Source: DATBLZ01 sp036555065
Lineage (GTDB): Bacteria; Pseudomonadota; Gammaproteobacteria; Steroidobacterales; Rariloculaceae
Direction of reading: 5' to 3'
DNA: 8,141 bases
Assembly (NCBI GenBank): GCA_036555065.1
Contig: DATBLZ010000021.1
Span: 1 to 8,141, forward strand
The position numbers were made by a program, and so were the translations under genes. This document shows, piece by piece, positions 1 to 5,339 of this stretch (position 1 is the first letter of the stretch; every line of letters begins with the position of its first letter). Below the pieces are notes generated by a model that did not search any database, had not been told where the DNA came from, and saw only the letters and a list, made by a program, of their open reading frames with translations.

Positions 1-37
1 GCGGACGCCATTTGACTGCTAGAACCCTGTAGCTCAC
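1..37 (-). CDS. dnaX: DNA polymerase III subunit gamma/tau, N-terminal fragment (cut by window edge)
   Basis: Reading leftward from a GTG at 37-35, the codons give M-S-Y-R-V-L-A-V-K-W-R-P, which matches the characteristic opening of DnaX (MSYxVLAxKWRP). DnaX is the clamp-loader ATPase subunit of the replicative polymerase. Only 12 codons plus one base are in the window, so no domain is visible. A purine-rich stretch at 47-55 (GGGAGAAGG on the minus strand) ends 9 bases before the GTG and can serve as ribosome binding site. The SRP RNA gene lies directly upstream on the same strand, an ffs-dnaX arrangement familiar from gammaproteobacteria, which supports the call. The fragment is short, so the identification rests on this peptide plus the context. 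Confidence 0.85.
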   Translation of the reverse strand, partial: MSYRVLAVKWRP

Positions 38-64
38 GAGACCAGGCCTTCTCCCTAAGTAAGC

Positions 65-169
65 GTCCGCGTCAGCCCGACCCCGGCACCCAACCGAGGC
101 TGCTACCGCTGCTCCCTTCCGGGCCTGGCGGGGTTCACAACTGGTTGTCGCGGGGGAACCGACGCGGAC
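65..169 (-). ncRNA. ffs: Signal recognition particle 4.5S RNA (small bacterial type)
   Basis: The minus strand folds as a long hairpin closed by GTCCGCGTC (169-161) pairing with GACGCGGAC (73-65). The apical part has the universally conserved SRP motif: a GGAA tetraloop (120-117) within CCCGGAAGGGAGCAG, followed by the internal-loop strand rich in AGCAG. The length of about 105 nt matches the short Ffs RNA of Gram-negative bacteria (114 nt in E. coli), with no Alu domain. The RNA binds the M domain of Ffh and targets nascent membrane proteins to FtsY. The ends given are those of the closing stem; mature ends may extend a few bases. The dnaX start lies only 27 bases downstream, and tRNA-Ser is divergent upstream. 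Confidence 0.95.
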
Positions 170-305
170 ACTGCCACTTTACCAGTCCAGCGCAGGGGCA
201 GCACCCGCCCCGCGGCAGCATCAGCGGTGCGTAACGGCCGGAGCTTGGGCTTTCGCGGGCCCGTGCACCGTAATGAACGGGCGTTCCGCTACACTAGCCG
301 GCCAC
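170..305. promoter_or_regulatory. Divergent promoter region between ffs and tRNA-Ser
   Basis: This 136-base gap should hold the start signals for both RNA genes. For ffs, TAAAGT on the minus strand (181-176) lies 6 bases from the RNA 5' end and matches the -10 consensus at 4 of 6 positions. For the tRNA, TACACT (290-295, plus) lies 10 bases before the tRNA 5' end and also matches at 4 of 6. I found no convincing -35 hexamer for either, so both assignments are tentative. The open frames crossing here are artefacts of GC-rich sequence and of the tRNA. Confidence 0.35.
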
Positions 306-396
306 GGAGAGGTGGCCGAGCGGTCGAAGGCGCACGCCTGGAAAGTGTGTATACGCCAAAAGCGTATCGCGGGTTCGAATCCCGCCCTCTCCGCCA
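306..396 (+). tRNA. tRNA-Ser, anticodon GGA
   Basis: A 91-base class II tRNA. The acceptor strand GGAGAGG (306-312) pairs with CCTCTCC near the 3' end, followed by discriminator G and an encoded CCA (394-396). The anticodon stem CACGC/GTGTG encloses the loop CTGGAAA (338-344), giving anticodon GGA (340-342), which reads UCC and UCU serine codons. The long variable arm (GTATACGC...GCGTAT, about 349-367) is typical of serine tRNAs. The T arm GCGGG-TTCGAAT-CCCGC is intact. The sequence closely resembles the E. coli tRNA-Ser(GGA). It ends 14 bases from the stop codon of the convergent cytochrome gene. I saw no second copy of its 3' end in the window that would suggest an integrated element. Confidence 0.97.
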
Positions 397-410
397 TATC
401 CAACGAGGGC

Positions 411-1382
411 CTACTCGGCTGCGGGCGGTGGCACGTCGCTGAGCGCTGGAATCGCCCGCAAGTACGCGATGATCGCGTCGAGATCGCTCTCCTGCATCTT
501 CGCGTACAGCCCGAATGGCATGAACGGCAGCAGCATGCGGCCGTCGCGGCTCACGCCTTGCGTAATAGCGCGCTTGATTTCCGCGTCCGTCCAGCCGCCG
601 AGCCCGTCGGCATGCGGCGTGATGTTCGCCGAGATCGCCGCCCAATCGTAGATGAACGGCTTGTTGTAGACGTTGCCGCCGCGGCCGAGCTGCGCGTAGT
701 CGATCGCGCCCATGACGTACGTCGTATGGCAGTCCATGCAGTGGCCGACGGGGCCTGCGAGGTATTCGCCGTATTTCACGGGGTCGTCGCGCGGCACGTC
801 GGCCACGTTGACCGCGGGCGGTTGCGGCGCCAGGGGAATTTGGAACGTGCTCTCGGGCACGGCGTTGCGAATCGCGGGGACGGTCTTTATGTACGCCGCA
901 ATCGCGTGCGCATCGCTGTCCGACAGGTGGTTGTAGAAGTGGAACGACATCGGCGGGCCTAAGACCCTGCCGTCAGGTCGAACCGCTTCGCGCAGCGCCT
1001 TGACGATATCGTTCTCAGACCAAGAGCCGATGCCGGTTTCCATGTCCGGAGTAATGTTGCGCGCGTAGGCCTTGAATACGGGCTCCTCGATGACGAAGGC
1101 GCCCGCGAGGGAGAGGCTCGGATCGAGCGAGCCATCCGGCAAGTGCGGCGTGTGGCAGTTACCGCAGCCGGCGATCGTCTCAACGAGGTATCGGCCGTGC
1201 GTGAGCTGGTCGGCGCCATCCGCCACGCGTGCGACGGCCGGAGCGGCCGGGGCGGGTTGAGCGGCCTGCGTTTGCGCGGCGGGCGCGGCGGGCTCTTGCG
1301 TGCGCTCGCATGCTGCCAAAACGAACGCGATTGCTACTGTCGGGCCGAGCGCGATGCGCCGGCGTGCTCCTGTTTCGATCAC
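411..1382 (-). CDS. Diheme cytochrome c, predicted lipoprotein
   Basis: A 323-residue electron carrier with two class I cytochrome c domains. The N-terminus (about 1-25) is basic, then hydrophobic, and ends in a lipobox L-A-A-C with Cys25 as probable lipidation site, so the protein is likely anchored in the periplasm. A Pro/Ala/Gln-rich linker (about 30-52) follows. Heme site 1 is CGNCH (73-77) with Met145 (PPMSFH) as probable distal ligand; heme site 2 is CMDCH (215-219) with Met288 (PFMPF). Domains of this kind occur in cytochrome subunits of periplasmic alcohol and aldehyde dehydrogenases, but no dehydrogenase is adjacent on this strand. The start is GTG, chosen because AGGGAGA lies 8 bases upstream and the signal sequence begins there. 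The NTF2-like gene lies 58 bases upstream on the same strand, so cotranscription is possible. The partner is not shown by the sequence. Confidence 0.9.
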   Translation of the reverse strand: MIETGARRRIALGPTVAIAFVLAACERTQEPAAPAAQTQAAQPAPAAPAVARVADGADQLTHGRYLVETIAGCGNCHTPHLPDGSLDPSLSLAGAFVIEEPVFKAYARNITPDMETGIGSWSENDIVKALREAVRPDGRVLGPPMSFHFYNHLSDSDAHAIAAYIKTVPAIRNAVPESTFQIPLAPQPPAVNVADVPRDDPVKYGEYLAGPVGHCMDCHTTYVMGAIDYAQLGRGGNVYNKPFIYDWAAISANITPHADGLGGWTDAEIKRAITQGVSRDGRMLLPFMPFGLYAKMQESDLDAIIAYLRAIPALSDVPPPAAE

Positions 1383-1390
1383 GGGTTTGT

Positions 1391-1397
1391 TCTCCCT
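1391..1397 (-). promoter_or_regulatory. Ribosome binding site deciding a GTG start
   Basis: AGGGAGA on the minus strand lies 8 bases before the GTG at 1382-1380. No ATG near the signal peptide has comparable spacing, so this site supports GTG as the start of the diheme cytochrome gene. Confidence 0.6.
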
Positions 1398-1440
1398 ATT
1401 TTCGCCTTGGACCCCCGAACAGCATACAAAATAAGCGCCG

Positions 1441-2391
1441 CTACTCCCAGCCTGTCGGCGAGTTGTAAGGCGCGCGGAACCCTACGGCCTCGACCTCGTG
1501 GATCTGGCCGCCGCTGATCTTGTATACATGCGCTGCCGGCAAATCGAACGCGTCGAACCCCATTTCCCAAGTCTCGATGCCCGGGACACCGACGATTTTG
1601 AGCGTCTTCTGGGCCATCGAGTGACGAAAATGCGAGAGGCCGAACACGAGCCCGGTCTCGGGATCCGCGATCTCGACGCGCCGATCGTCTATGGAGTCGA
1701 TGTAGCTCATGACTTGCGTGTCGAGCTGCGCAGCACAACTCATGGCGCCAAACGTGCCGAGCCCGAGCTCCGCCGGCGGCGGGTTGCGCGTCGTCTGAAT
1801 GCCGTTCTCGCGGCGCACGCAATCTTCGGCGAACGGCGCAAGGCTGCCGTCGTTGTCGTCGAGCGCGTCGTAGTAGGATGCGCCGATCGCAAGGAGCTGC
1901 TCGCGCGGCATGCGCTCTTCGGGCCGCACGGTCGCGCGGAAAGCCGCGCGCGGCACCTGTAGGTTCTGGAGATTTCGCTCCCCGAGGTTGCGCGCGATCA
2001 AGTGCTCGATCGCGGCGATTTCTCCATCGGCGAGTTTCAGCCGCAGCGCGACTAACGCGGGAGCACCCTTGTCACCCATGACGCCGAGAAATCCGACCTG
2101 TTGCGCGATCGCGTCGGGCACGTAGATTTTGAACATGTCCGGCTCGGCGGAGGCCGTTCGCCAGAGGCCGTCCCCGACGCGAATGGCAGTAGCGTTCTCG
2201 ACGATCCTTGCGCCCACGGCGATCGGCACGGCGCCCGGATCGTGGGCCACCAACGCTGCAATATAGGCGTCGACGAGACTGACGAGGCAGGCGCGATCGC
2301 AGCTCTGGCGCCGTTCTGCGGATTCCTGCGCCCAACCCGTCGCCGCGGCCGAAAGCGCAAGCGCGACCATGAGCCCACGAAGTCCAGTCAT
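1441..2391 (-). CDS. Exported protein with two NTF2-like (SnoaL-like) halves, function unknown
   Basis: A 316-residue protein with a Sec-type signal peptide (MTGLRG, hydrophobic stretch, cleavage near G-W-A-Q, about residue 21). The mature part appears to be two related alpha+beta halves. Half one (about 35-132) opens with an acidic helix, DAYIAALVAHD, and closes with LADGEIAAIEHLI. Half two (about 168-303) opens with ASYYDALDDNDGS and closes with ISGGQIHEVEAVGF. Both openings and closings are typical of NTF2-like/SnoaL-like cone folds. The whole resembles the family I know as DUF8021, an assignment made from memory. Cysteines at 31, 35, 191 and 219 could form disulfides in the periplasm. ATG at 2391 keeps the Arg-containing n-region of the signal peptide, whereas the alternative Met8 would lose it. 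AGGG lies 9 bases upstream. No catalytic residues can be assigned. It precedes the cytochrome gene by 58 bases. Confidence 0.8.
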   Translation of the reverse strand: MTGLRGLMVALALSAAATGWAQESAERRQSCDRACLVSLVDAYIAALVAHDPGAVPIAVGARIVENATAIRVGDGLWRTASAEPDMFKIYVPDAIAQQVGFLGVMGDKGAPALVALRLKLADGEIAAIEHLIARNLGERNLQNLQVPRAAFRATVRPEERMPREQLLAIGASYYDALDDNDGSLAPFAEDCVRRENGIQTTRNPPPAELGLGTFGAMSCAAQLDTQVMSYIDSIDDRRVEIADPETGLVFGLSHFRHSMAQKTLKIVGVPGIETWEMGFDAFDLPAAHVYKISGGQIHEVEAVGFRAPYNSPTGWE

Positions 2392-2425
2392 CGGCGCGGT
2401 CCCTGTTGGGCCACTGCGAGCACTC

Positions 2426-2431
2426 AGTATA
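2426..2431 (-). promoter_or_regulatory. Candidate -10 element for the NTF2-like gene
   Basis: TATACT on the minus strand matches the -10 consensus at 5 of 6 positions and lies 34 bases upstream of the ATG at 2391. The hexamer 17 bases further upstream (CGGACT) is a poor -35. A TTGACG exists upstream but at a spacing of about 25 bases, too long for sigma-70. Confidence 0.35.
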
Positions 2432-2469
2432 TGCGCATCGCGCCTGGGAGTCCGCGCGTCAAGACGACG

Positions 2470-2713
2470 TCAGTTCGCCGGCTCCTCCACACGGCCACCC
2501 TGCCCCATCTGCATGGGCGCTCCCATCATCCGTCCCATCATCGCCATCCCCTGATGCATGCTCTGCAGGTGCCCCTGCATGAGGCGCTGACGCTCAGCGG
2601 GATCCCGTGCATGGCCTCCATCTGCGTCTGCATTTGCTGCATCTGCGGCGATTGCGGCTCCGGCTGAGCCTGCACTTGGCCTGACTACGGAGCCCTACGA
2701 TAGCCGAGAGCAT
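2470..2713 (-). pseudogene. Frameshifted remnant of a small Met/Gln-rich exported protein
   Basis: The 348 bases between copA and the NTF2-like gene hold a broken gene. One minus frame reads AQPEPQSPQMQQMQTQMEAMH down to about 2612. The next frame resumes at about 2608 with RDPAERQRLMQGHLQSMHQG and continues through MAMMGRMMGAPMQMGQ to a TGA at 2472-2470. Joined, they form one continuous Met/Gln-rich protein, so a one-base loss near 2601-2612 is the simplest explanation. Upstream, an ATG at 2713 starts MLSAIVG in a third frame, and another frame continues with SVVRPSAGSA, which looks like a disrupted signal peptide. No single frame gives an exported protein. Small Met-rich proteins of this type with a DPxERQRLMQ-like segment are, as I recall, found near copper-handling genes, which fits its place 33 bases after copA. 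A sequencing error could mimic part of this, but at least two frame changes would be needed. Confidence 0.6.
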
Positions 2714-2746
2714 TGCCCGAGCTTATACGCAAATCTACGTAGCGCG

Positions 2747-5098
2747 TCAGAGCCTGACTGCACGCAGCCTTAGCGCGTTGGCAATCACCGAAACCGACGA
2801 AAAGCTCATCGCGAGGCTCGCGATAACGGGCGAAAGCAGAACGCCGAACGCCGGATACAGCACGCCTGCGGCGATCGGCACGCCGAGCGCGTTGTAACCG
2901 AAGGCAAATATCAAGTTCTGACGGATGTTGCGCATCGTCGCATTCGAGAGCCGTACGGCGCGCGCAATGCCGCGCAGGTCCCCCTTGACGAGCGTCACCG
3001 GCGCGGACTCCATCGCCACGTCGGTTCCCGTGCCCATTGCGATACCGACATCCGCTTGCGCAAGCGCTGGCGCGTCGTTGATGCCATCCCCGGCCATGGC
3101 GACGACGCGTCCTTCGCTTTGCAGCCGTTTGACCACTGCCGCCTTGTCCTGCGGCAGCACGTCGGCGACCACTTCATCGACTTCGAGCGCAGCGCCGACC
3201 GCTCCAGCCGTCCGTGCATCGTCGCCCGTCAACATGATGATGCGTACGCCCGCGCGCTTGAGCGCCGCGATCGCGGCCGGCGTCGTCGGCTTGATCGCGT
3301 CGGCGACGACGAGCAACCCCGCAACTCTGTCGTCAATGCCGACATAGATAGCCGTTGCACCGCGTGCGCGTGCCTCCTCGGCGGCAGCGCCGAGCGAATC
3401 CGCCTCGATACCCTGGCGCTCCAGTAGCCGCGCATTGCCGACAACCACGCGACTGTCCCCGACTCGACCCCAAACGCCGAGCCCGGGATCGGAATCGAAA
3501 CCCTGAACTGCGGGCACATCGATGCGCCGCGCGGCCGCGCCGGCGACGACGGCTCGGGCGAGAGGATGCTCGCTCGGCGACTCCACGGCCGCCGCGAGGC
3601 GCAACACCTTCTTCTCCTCGAACCCGTGTGCGACGACCACACGCTCGAGGCTCGGCTTACCTTCGGTGAGTGTACCGGTCTTGTCGACGACGAGCGTCGT
3701 CACTTTCTCGAGACGCTCGAGCGCAGCGGCATCCTTGATGAGCACGCCCTCGAGCGCGCCGCGGCCGATGCCGACCATGATCGACATCGGCGTCGCCAAA
3801 CCGAGCGCACACGGGCACGCGATGATGAGCACGGAAACCGCGATCAAGAGCGCGTACGCGAGCGGAGGCGCTGGACCCAGCGCCGACCACGCGACGGCAG
3901 CGGCAGCTGCAATAGCGATGACCGACGGCACGAACCACGCCGACACGCGGTCCGCGAGCCGTTGCACGGGCGCGCGTGAGCGTTGCGCTTGCGCGACCAT
4001 GTGGACGATCTGCGCAAGCAACGTGTCGCCGCCGACGCGTTCGGCCGCCATGACGAGGCTGCCGCTGCCGTTCGTCGTGCCCGCCGTGAGCGCTGCACCC
4101 GGAGCCTTGCGCACCGGGTCGGGCTCACCCGTGAGCATCGACTCATCGACGTGGCTCGTCCCTTCGCGCACGCGGCCGTCGACCGGGATCTTTTCACCCG
4201 GCCGCACGCGCAGGCGATCTCCGATCTGCACGCCCTCGAGCGGCACGTCGCTCTCCGCGCCGCGAGCATCGAGGCGATGAGCGATCTTCGGCGCGAGTTT
4301 GAGCAAGGCGCGAATCGCCCCTGACGTCTGTGCGCGCGCCTTGAGCTCGAGCACCTGGCCGAGCAGCACGAGAGTCACTATGACTGCCGCGGCCTCGAAA
4401 TAGAGCGGCAGCGAGCCCGAGGCCGCGCGAAACGCGGCAGGCAGAACTCGCGGCTGAATCGTCGCAAGCGCCGAAAATCCCCAAGCCGCGCCCGTGCCGA
4501 GTGCGATCAGCGTGAACATGTTGAGGCTCCGGTTCACGACCGATCGCATGGCGCGCACGAAGAACGGCCAGCCGCCCCAAACAACGACGGGAGTCGCGAG
4601 CATGAGCTCCGTCCACGCGATGACGTCGTGACCAAAGCGATGCATGGGATTCAGAGCCGGGAGGACGTCGCCGAGCATCGGCCATAGCAGCGGCAGCGTC
4701 AGGAGCACGCTGATCCAAAAGCGCCGCCGCATGTCGGTGAGCTCATGGGTTTCCGTGTCATCGACCATCGGCGCGAGCGGCTCGAGCGCCATCCCGCAGA
4801 TGGGGCACGCGCCCGGCGCGGCGCGGCGAATCTCGGGGTGCATCGGGCACGTCCAAATCGTTTTCGCTGCAGGCGCCGCTGCCGCGGCACTGTGCGCCGT
4901 CGCGCGCTCCGTGCCCACAGGTGCGGCCGGCGGTCGCAAATACCTCTCTGGGTGCGCGACGAATTTGTCGCGGCACCCGGTGCTGCAGAAGTAATAGGTC
5001 GCGCTCGCGTGCTCGTGTGCAAGATCCGTCGCCGCATCGACGGCCATGCCGCAAACGGGGTCGATGAGGCGCGTTGTGACGTCGATCACGTGAGCCAT
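2747..5098 (-). CDS. copA: Cu(+)-exporting P1B-type ATPase with N-terminal YHS and heavy-metal-binding modules
   Basis: A 783-residue inner-membrane pump expected to export cytoplasmic Cu(+) at the cost of ATP. The N-terminus lacks HMA domains. It carries a YHS domain (about 10-55: DPVCGM with Cys16, then Cys38 and Cys42) and a short metal-binding module with CPMHP (84-88) and CPICGM (98-103), joined by an Ala-rich linker. Hydrophobic segments begin near 127. The actuator TGE is at 323-325, the membrane metal site CPC at 428-430, the phosphorylation motif DKTGT at 472-476 (Asp472), the nucleotide-domain SEHP at 509-512, TGDD at 624-627 and GDGIND at 670-675. Tyr735-Asn736 with Pro741 and Met764 with Ser767-Ser768 match the YN(x4)P and MxxSS signatures of the Cu(+) subgroup, so copper (or silver) is favoured over zinc. 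All catalytic motifs are intact. The ATG at 5098 has no strong ribosome binding site. I saw no CueR-type operator upstream. Confidence 0.93.
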   Translation of the reverse strand: MAHVIDVTTRLIDPVCGMAVDAATDLAHEHASATYYFCSTGCRDKFVAHPERYLRPPAAPVGTERATAHSAAAAAPAAKTIWTCPMHPEIRRAAPGACPICGMALEPLAPMVDDTETHELTDMRRRFWISVLLTLPLLWPMLGDVLPALNPMHRFGHDVIAWTELMLATPVVVWGGWPFFVRAMRSVVNRSLNMFTLIALGTGAAWGFSALATIQPRVLPAAFRAASGSLPLYFEAAAVIVTLVLLGQVLELKARAQTSGAIRALLKLAPKIAHRLDARGAESDVPLEGVQIGDRLRVRPGEKIPVDGRVREGTSHVDESMLTGEPDPVRKAPGAALTAGTTNGSGSLVMAAERVGGDTLLAQIVHMVAQAQRSRAPVQRLADRVSAWFVPSVIAIAAAAAVAWSALGPAPPLAYALLIAVSVLIIACPCALGLATPMSIMVGIGRGALEGVLIKDAAALERLEKVTTLVVDKTGTLTEGKPSLERVVVAHGFEEKKVLRLAAAVESPSEHPLARAVVAGAAARRIDVPAVQGFDSDPGLGVWGRVGDSRVVVGNARLLERQGIEADSLGAAAEEARARGATAIYVGIDDRVAGLLVVADAIKPTTPAAIAALKRAGVRIIMLTGDDARTAGAVGAALEVDEVVADVLPQDKAAVVKRLQSEGRVVAMAGDGINDAPALAQADVGIAMGTGTDVAMESAPVTLVKGDLRGIARAVRLSNATMRNIRQNLIFAFGYNALGVPIAAGVLYPAFGVLLSPVIASLAMSFSSVSVIANALRLRAVRL

Positions 5099-5171
5099 GA
5101 TGCCAGGTCTTCGGCGGAGTTATTCGGGTCGCACAGGTTTCGGTACGACTCCGGGAAACGGTTACGACGCC

Positions 5172-5177
5172 ATTCTA
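5172..5177 (-). promoter_or_regulatory. Candidate -10 element for copA
   Basis: TAGAAT on the minus strand matches the -10 consensus at 5 of 6 positions and lies 73 bases upstream of the copA ATG. No good -35 is seen at 16-18 bases. A MerR-family (CueR-like) promoter would be expected to show a long spacer with an interrupted palindrome; I did not find one by eye. Confidence 0.3.
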
Positions 5178-5265
5178 CGGTGCTCGGCGAGCGCCGCAGC
5201 AGAGATCGTTTCGACCTGCGACGGCCGCATCGATTTCTCTCTCGCTCGCCGCACTTGCGTCGCCC

Positions 5266-5271
5266 TATATT
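5266..5271 (+). promoter_or_regulatory. Candidate -10 element for the dehydrogenase/DUF3237 cluster
   Basis: TATATT matches the -10 consensus at 5 of 6 positions and stands out in GC-rich surroundings, 68 bases before the ATG at 5340. The -35 region (about 5243-5248) is not consensus, so an activator may be involved. The 241-base intergenic region 5099-5339 contains this and the copA candidate; nothing else in it was identified. Confidence 0.4.
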
Positions 5272-5330
5272 AGCGATTGACGCGGCGAGCCACGACGGCC
5301 AATCATGGCGAAGCGCAACACCCACGAAGC

Positions 5331-5334
5331 GGAG
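5331..5334 (+). promoter_or_regulatory. Ribosome binding site deciding the start of the first dehydrogenase
   Basis: GGAG lies 5 bases before the ATG at 5340. This favours 5340 over an in-frame ATG at 5277, which would add 21 residues ahead of the signal peptide and overlap the likely promoter and transcription start. Confidence 0.7.
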
Positions 5335-5339
5335 AAACG

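Noticed and set aside
306..396. tRNA-Ser as an integration site for a genomic island covering the rest of the window
   Set aside because: No integrase and no repeated tRNA 3' end are seen, and the convergent cytochrome gene has composition similar to the rest.
221..442. Short open frames on both strands across the tRNA, including one reading AERAGFEPAIRF
   Set aside because: They are translations of tRNA-Ser sequence, a common annotation artefact.
2101..2667. Plus-strand open frame with a His/Cys-rich C-terminus resembling a metal-binding protein
   Set aside because: It is antisense to the NTF2-like gene and to the Met-rich remnant. Minus-strand ATG (Met) and GCA/CAG codons read as CAT (His) and TGC (Cys) in this direction, and no ribosome binding site is seen.
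2735..2742. CTACGTAG palindrome downstream of copA
   Set aside because: An isolated 8-base palindrome with no second copy or known operator match; likely chance.
2746..2758. GTCAG-AGC-CTGAC inverted repeat at the end of copA as a terminator
   Set aside because: The stem is only 5 pairs, it includes the stop codon, and no T-run follows on the minus strand.
5137..5159. GTTTC...GAAAC inverted repeat upstream of copA as a regulator operator
   Set aside because: The arms are only 5 bases with a 13-base centre that does not continue the symmetry, and it does not match a CueR-type site.
5277..5339. N-terminal extension of the first dehydrogenase from an upstream in-frame ATG
   Set aside because: It would place 21 polar residues before the signal peptide and overlap the likely promoter; the ATG at 5340 has GGAG at 5-base spacing.
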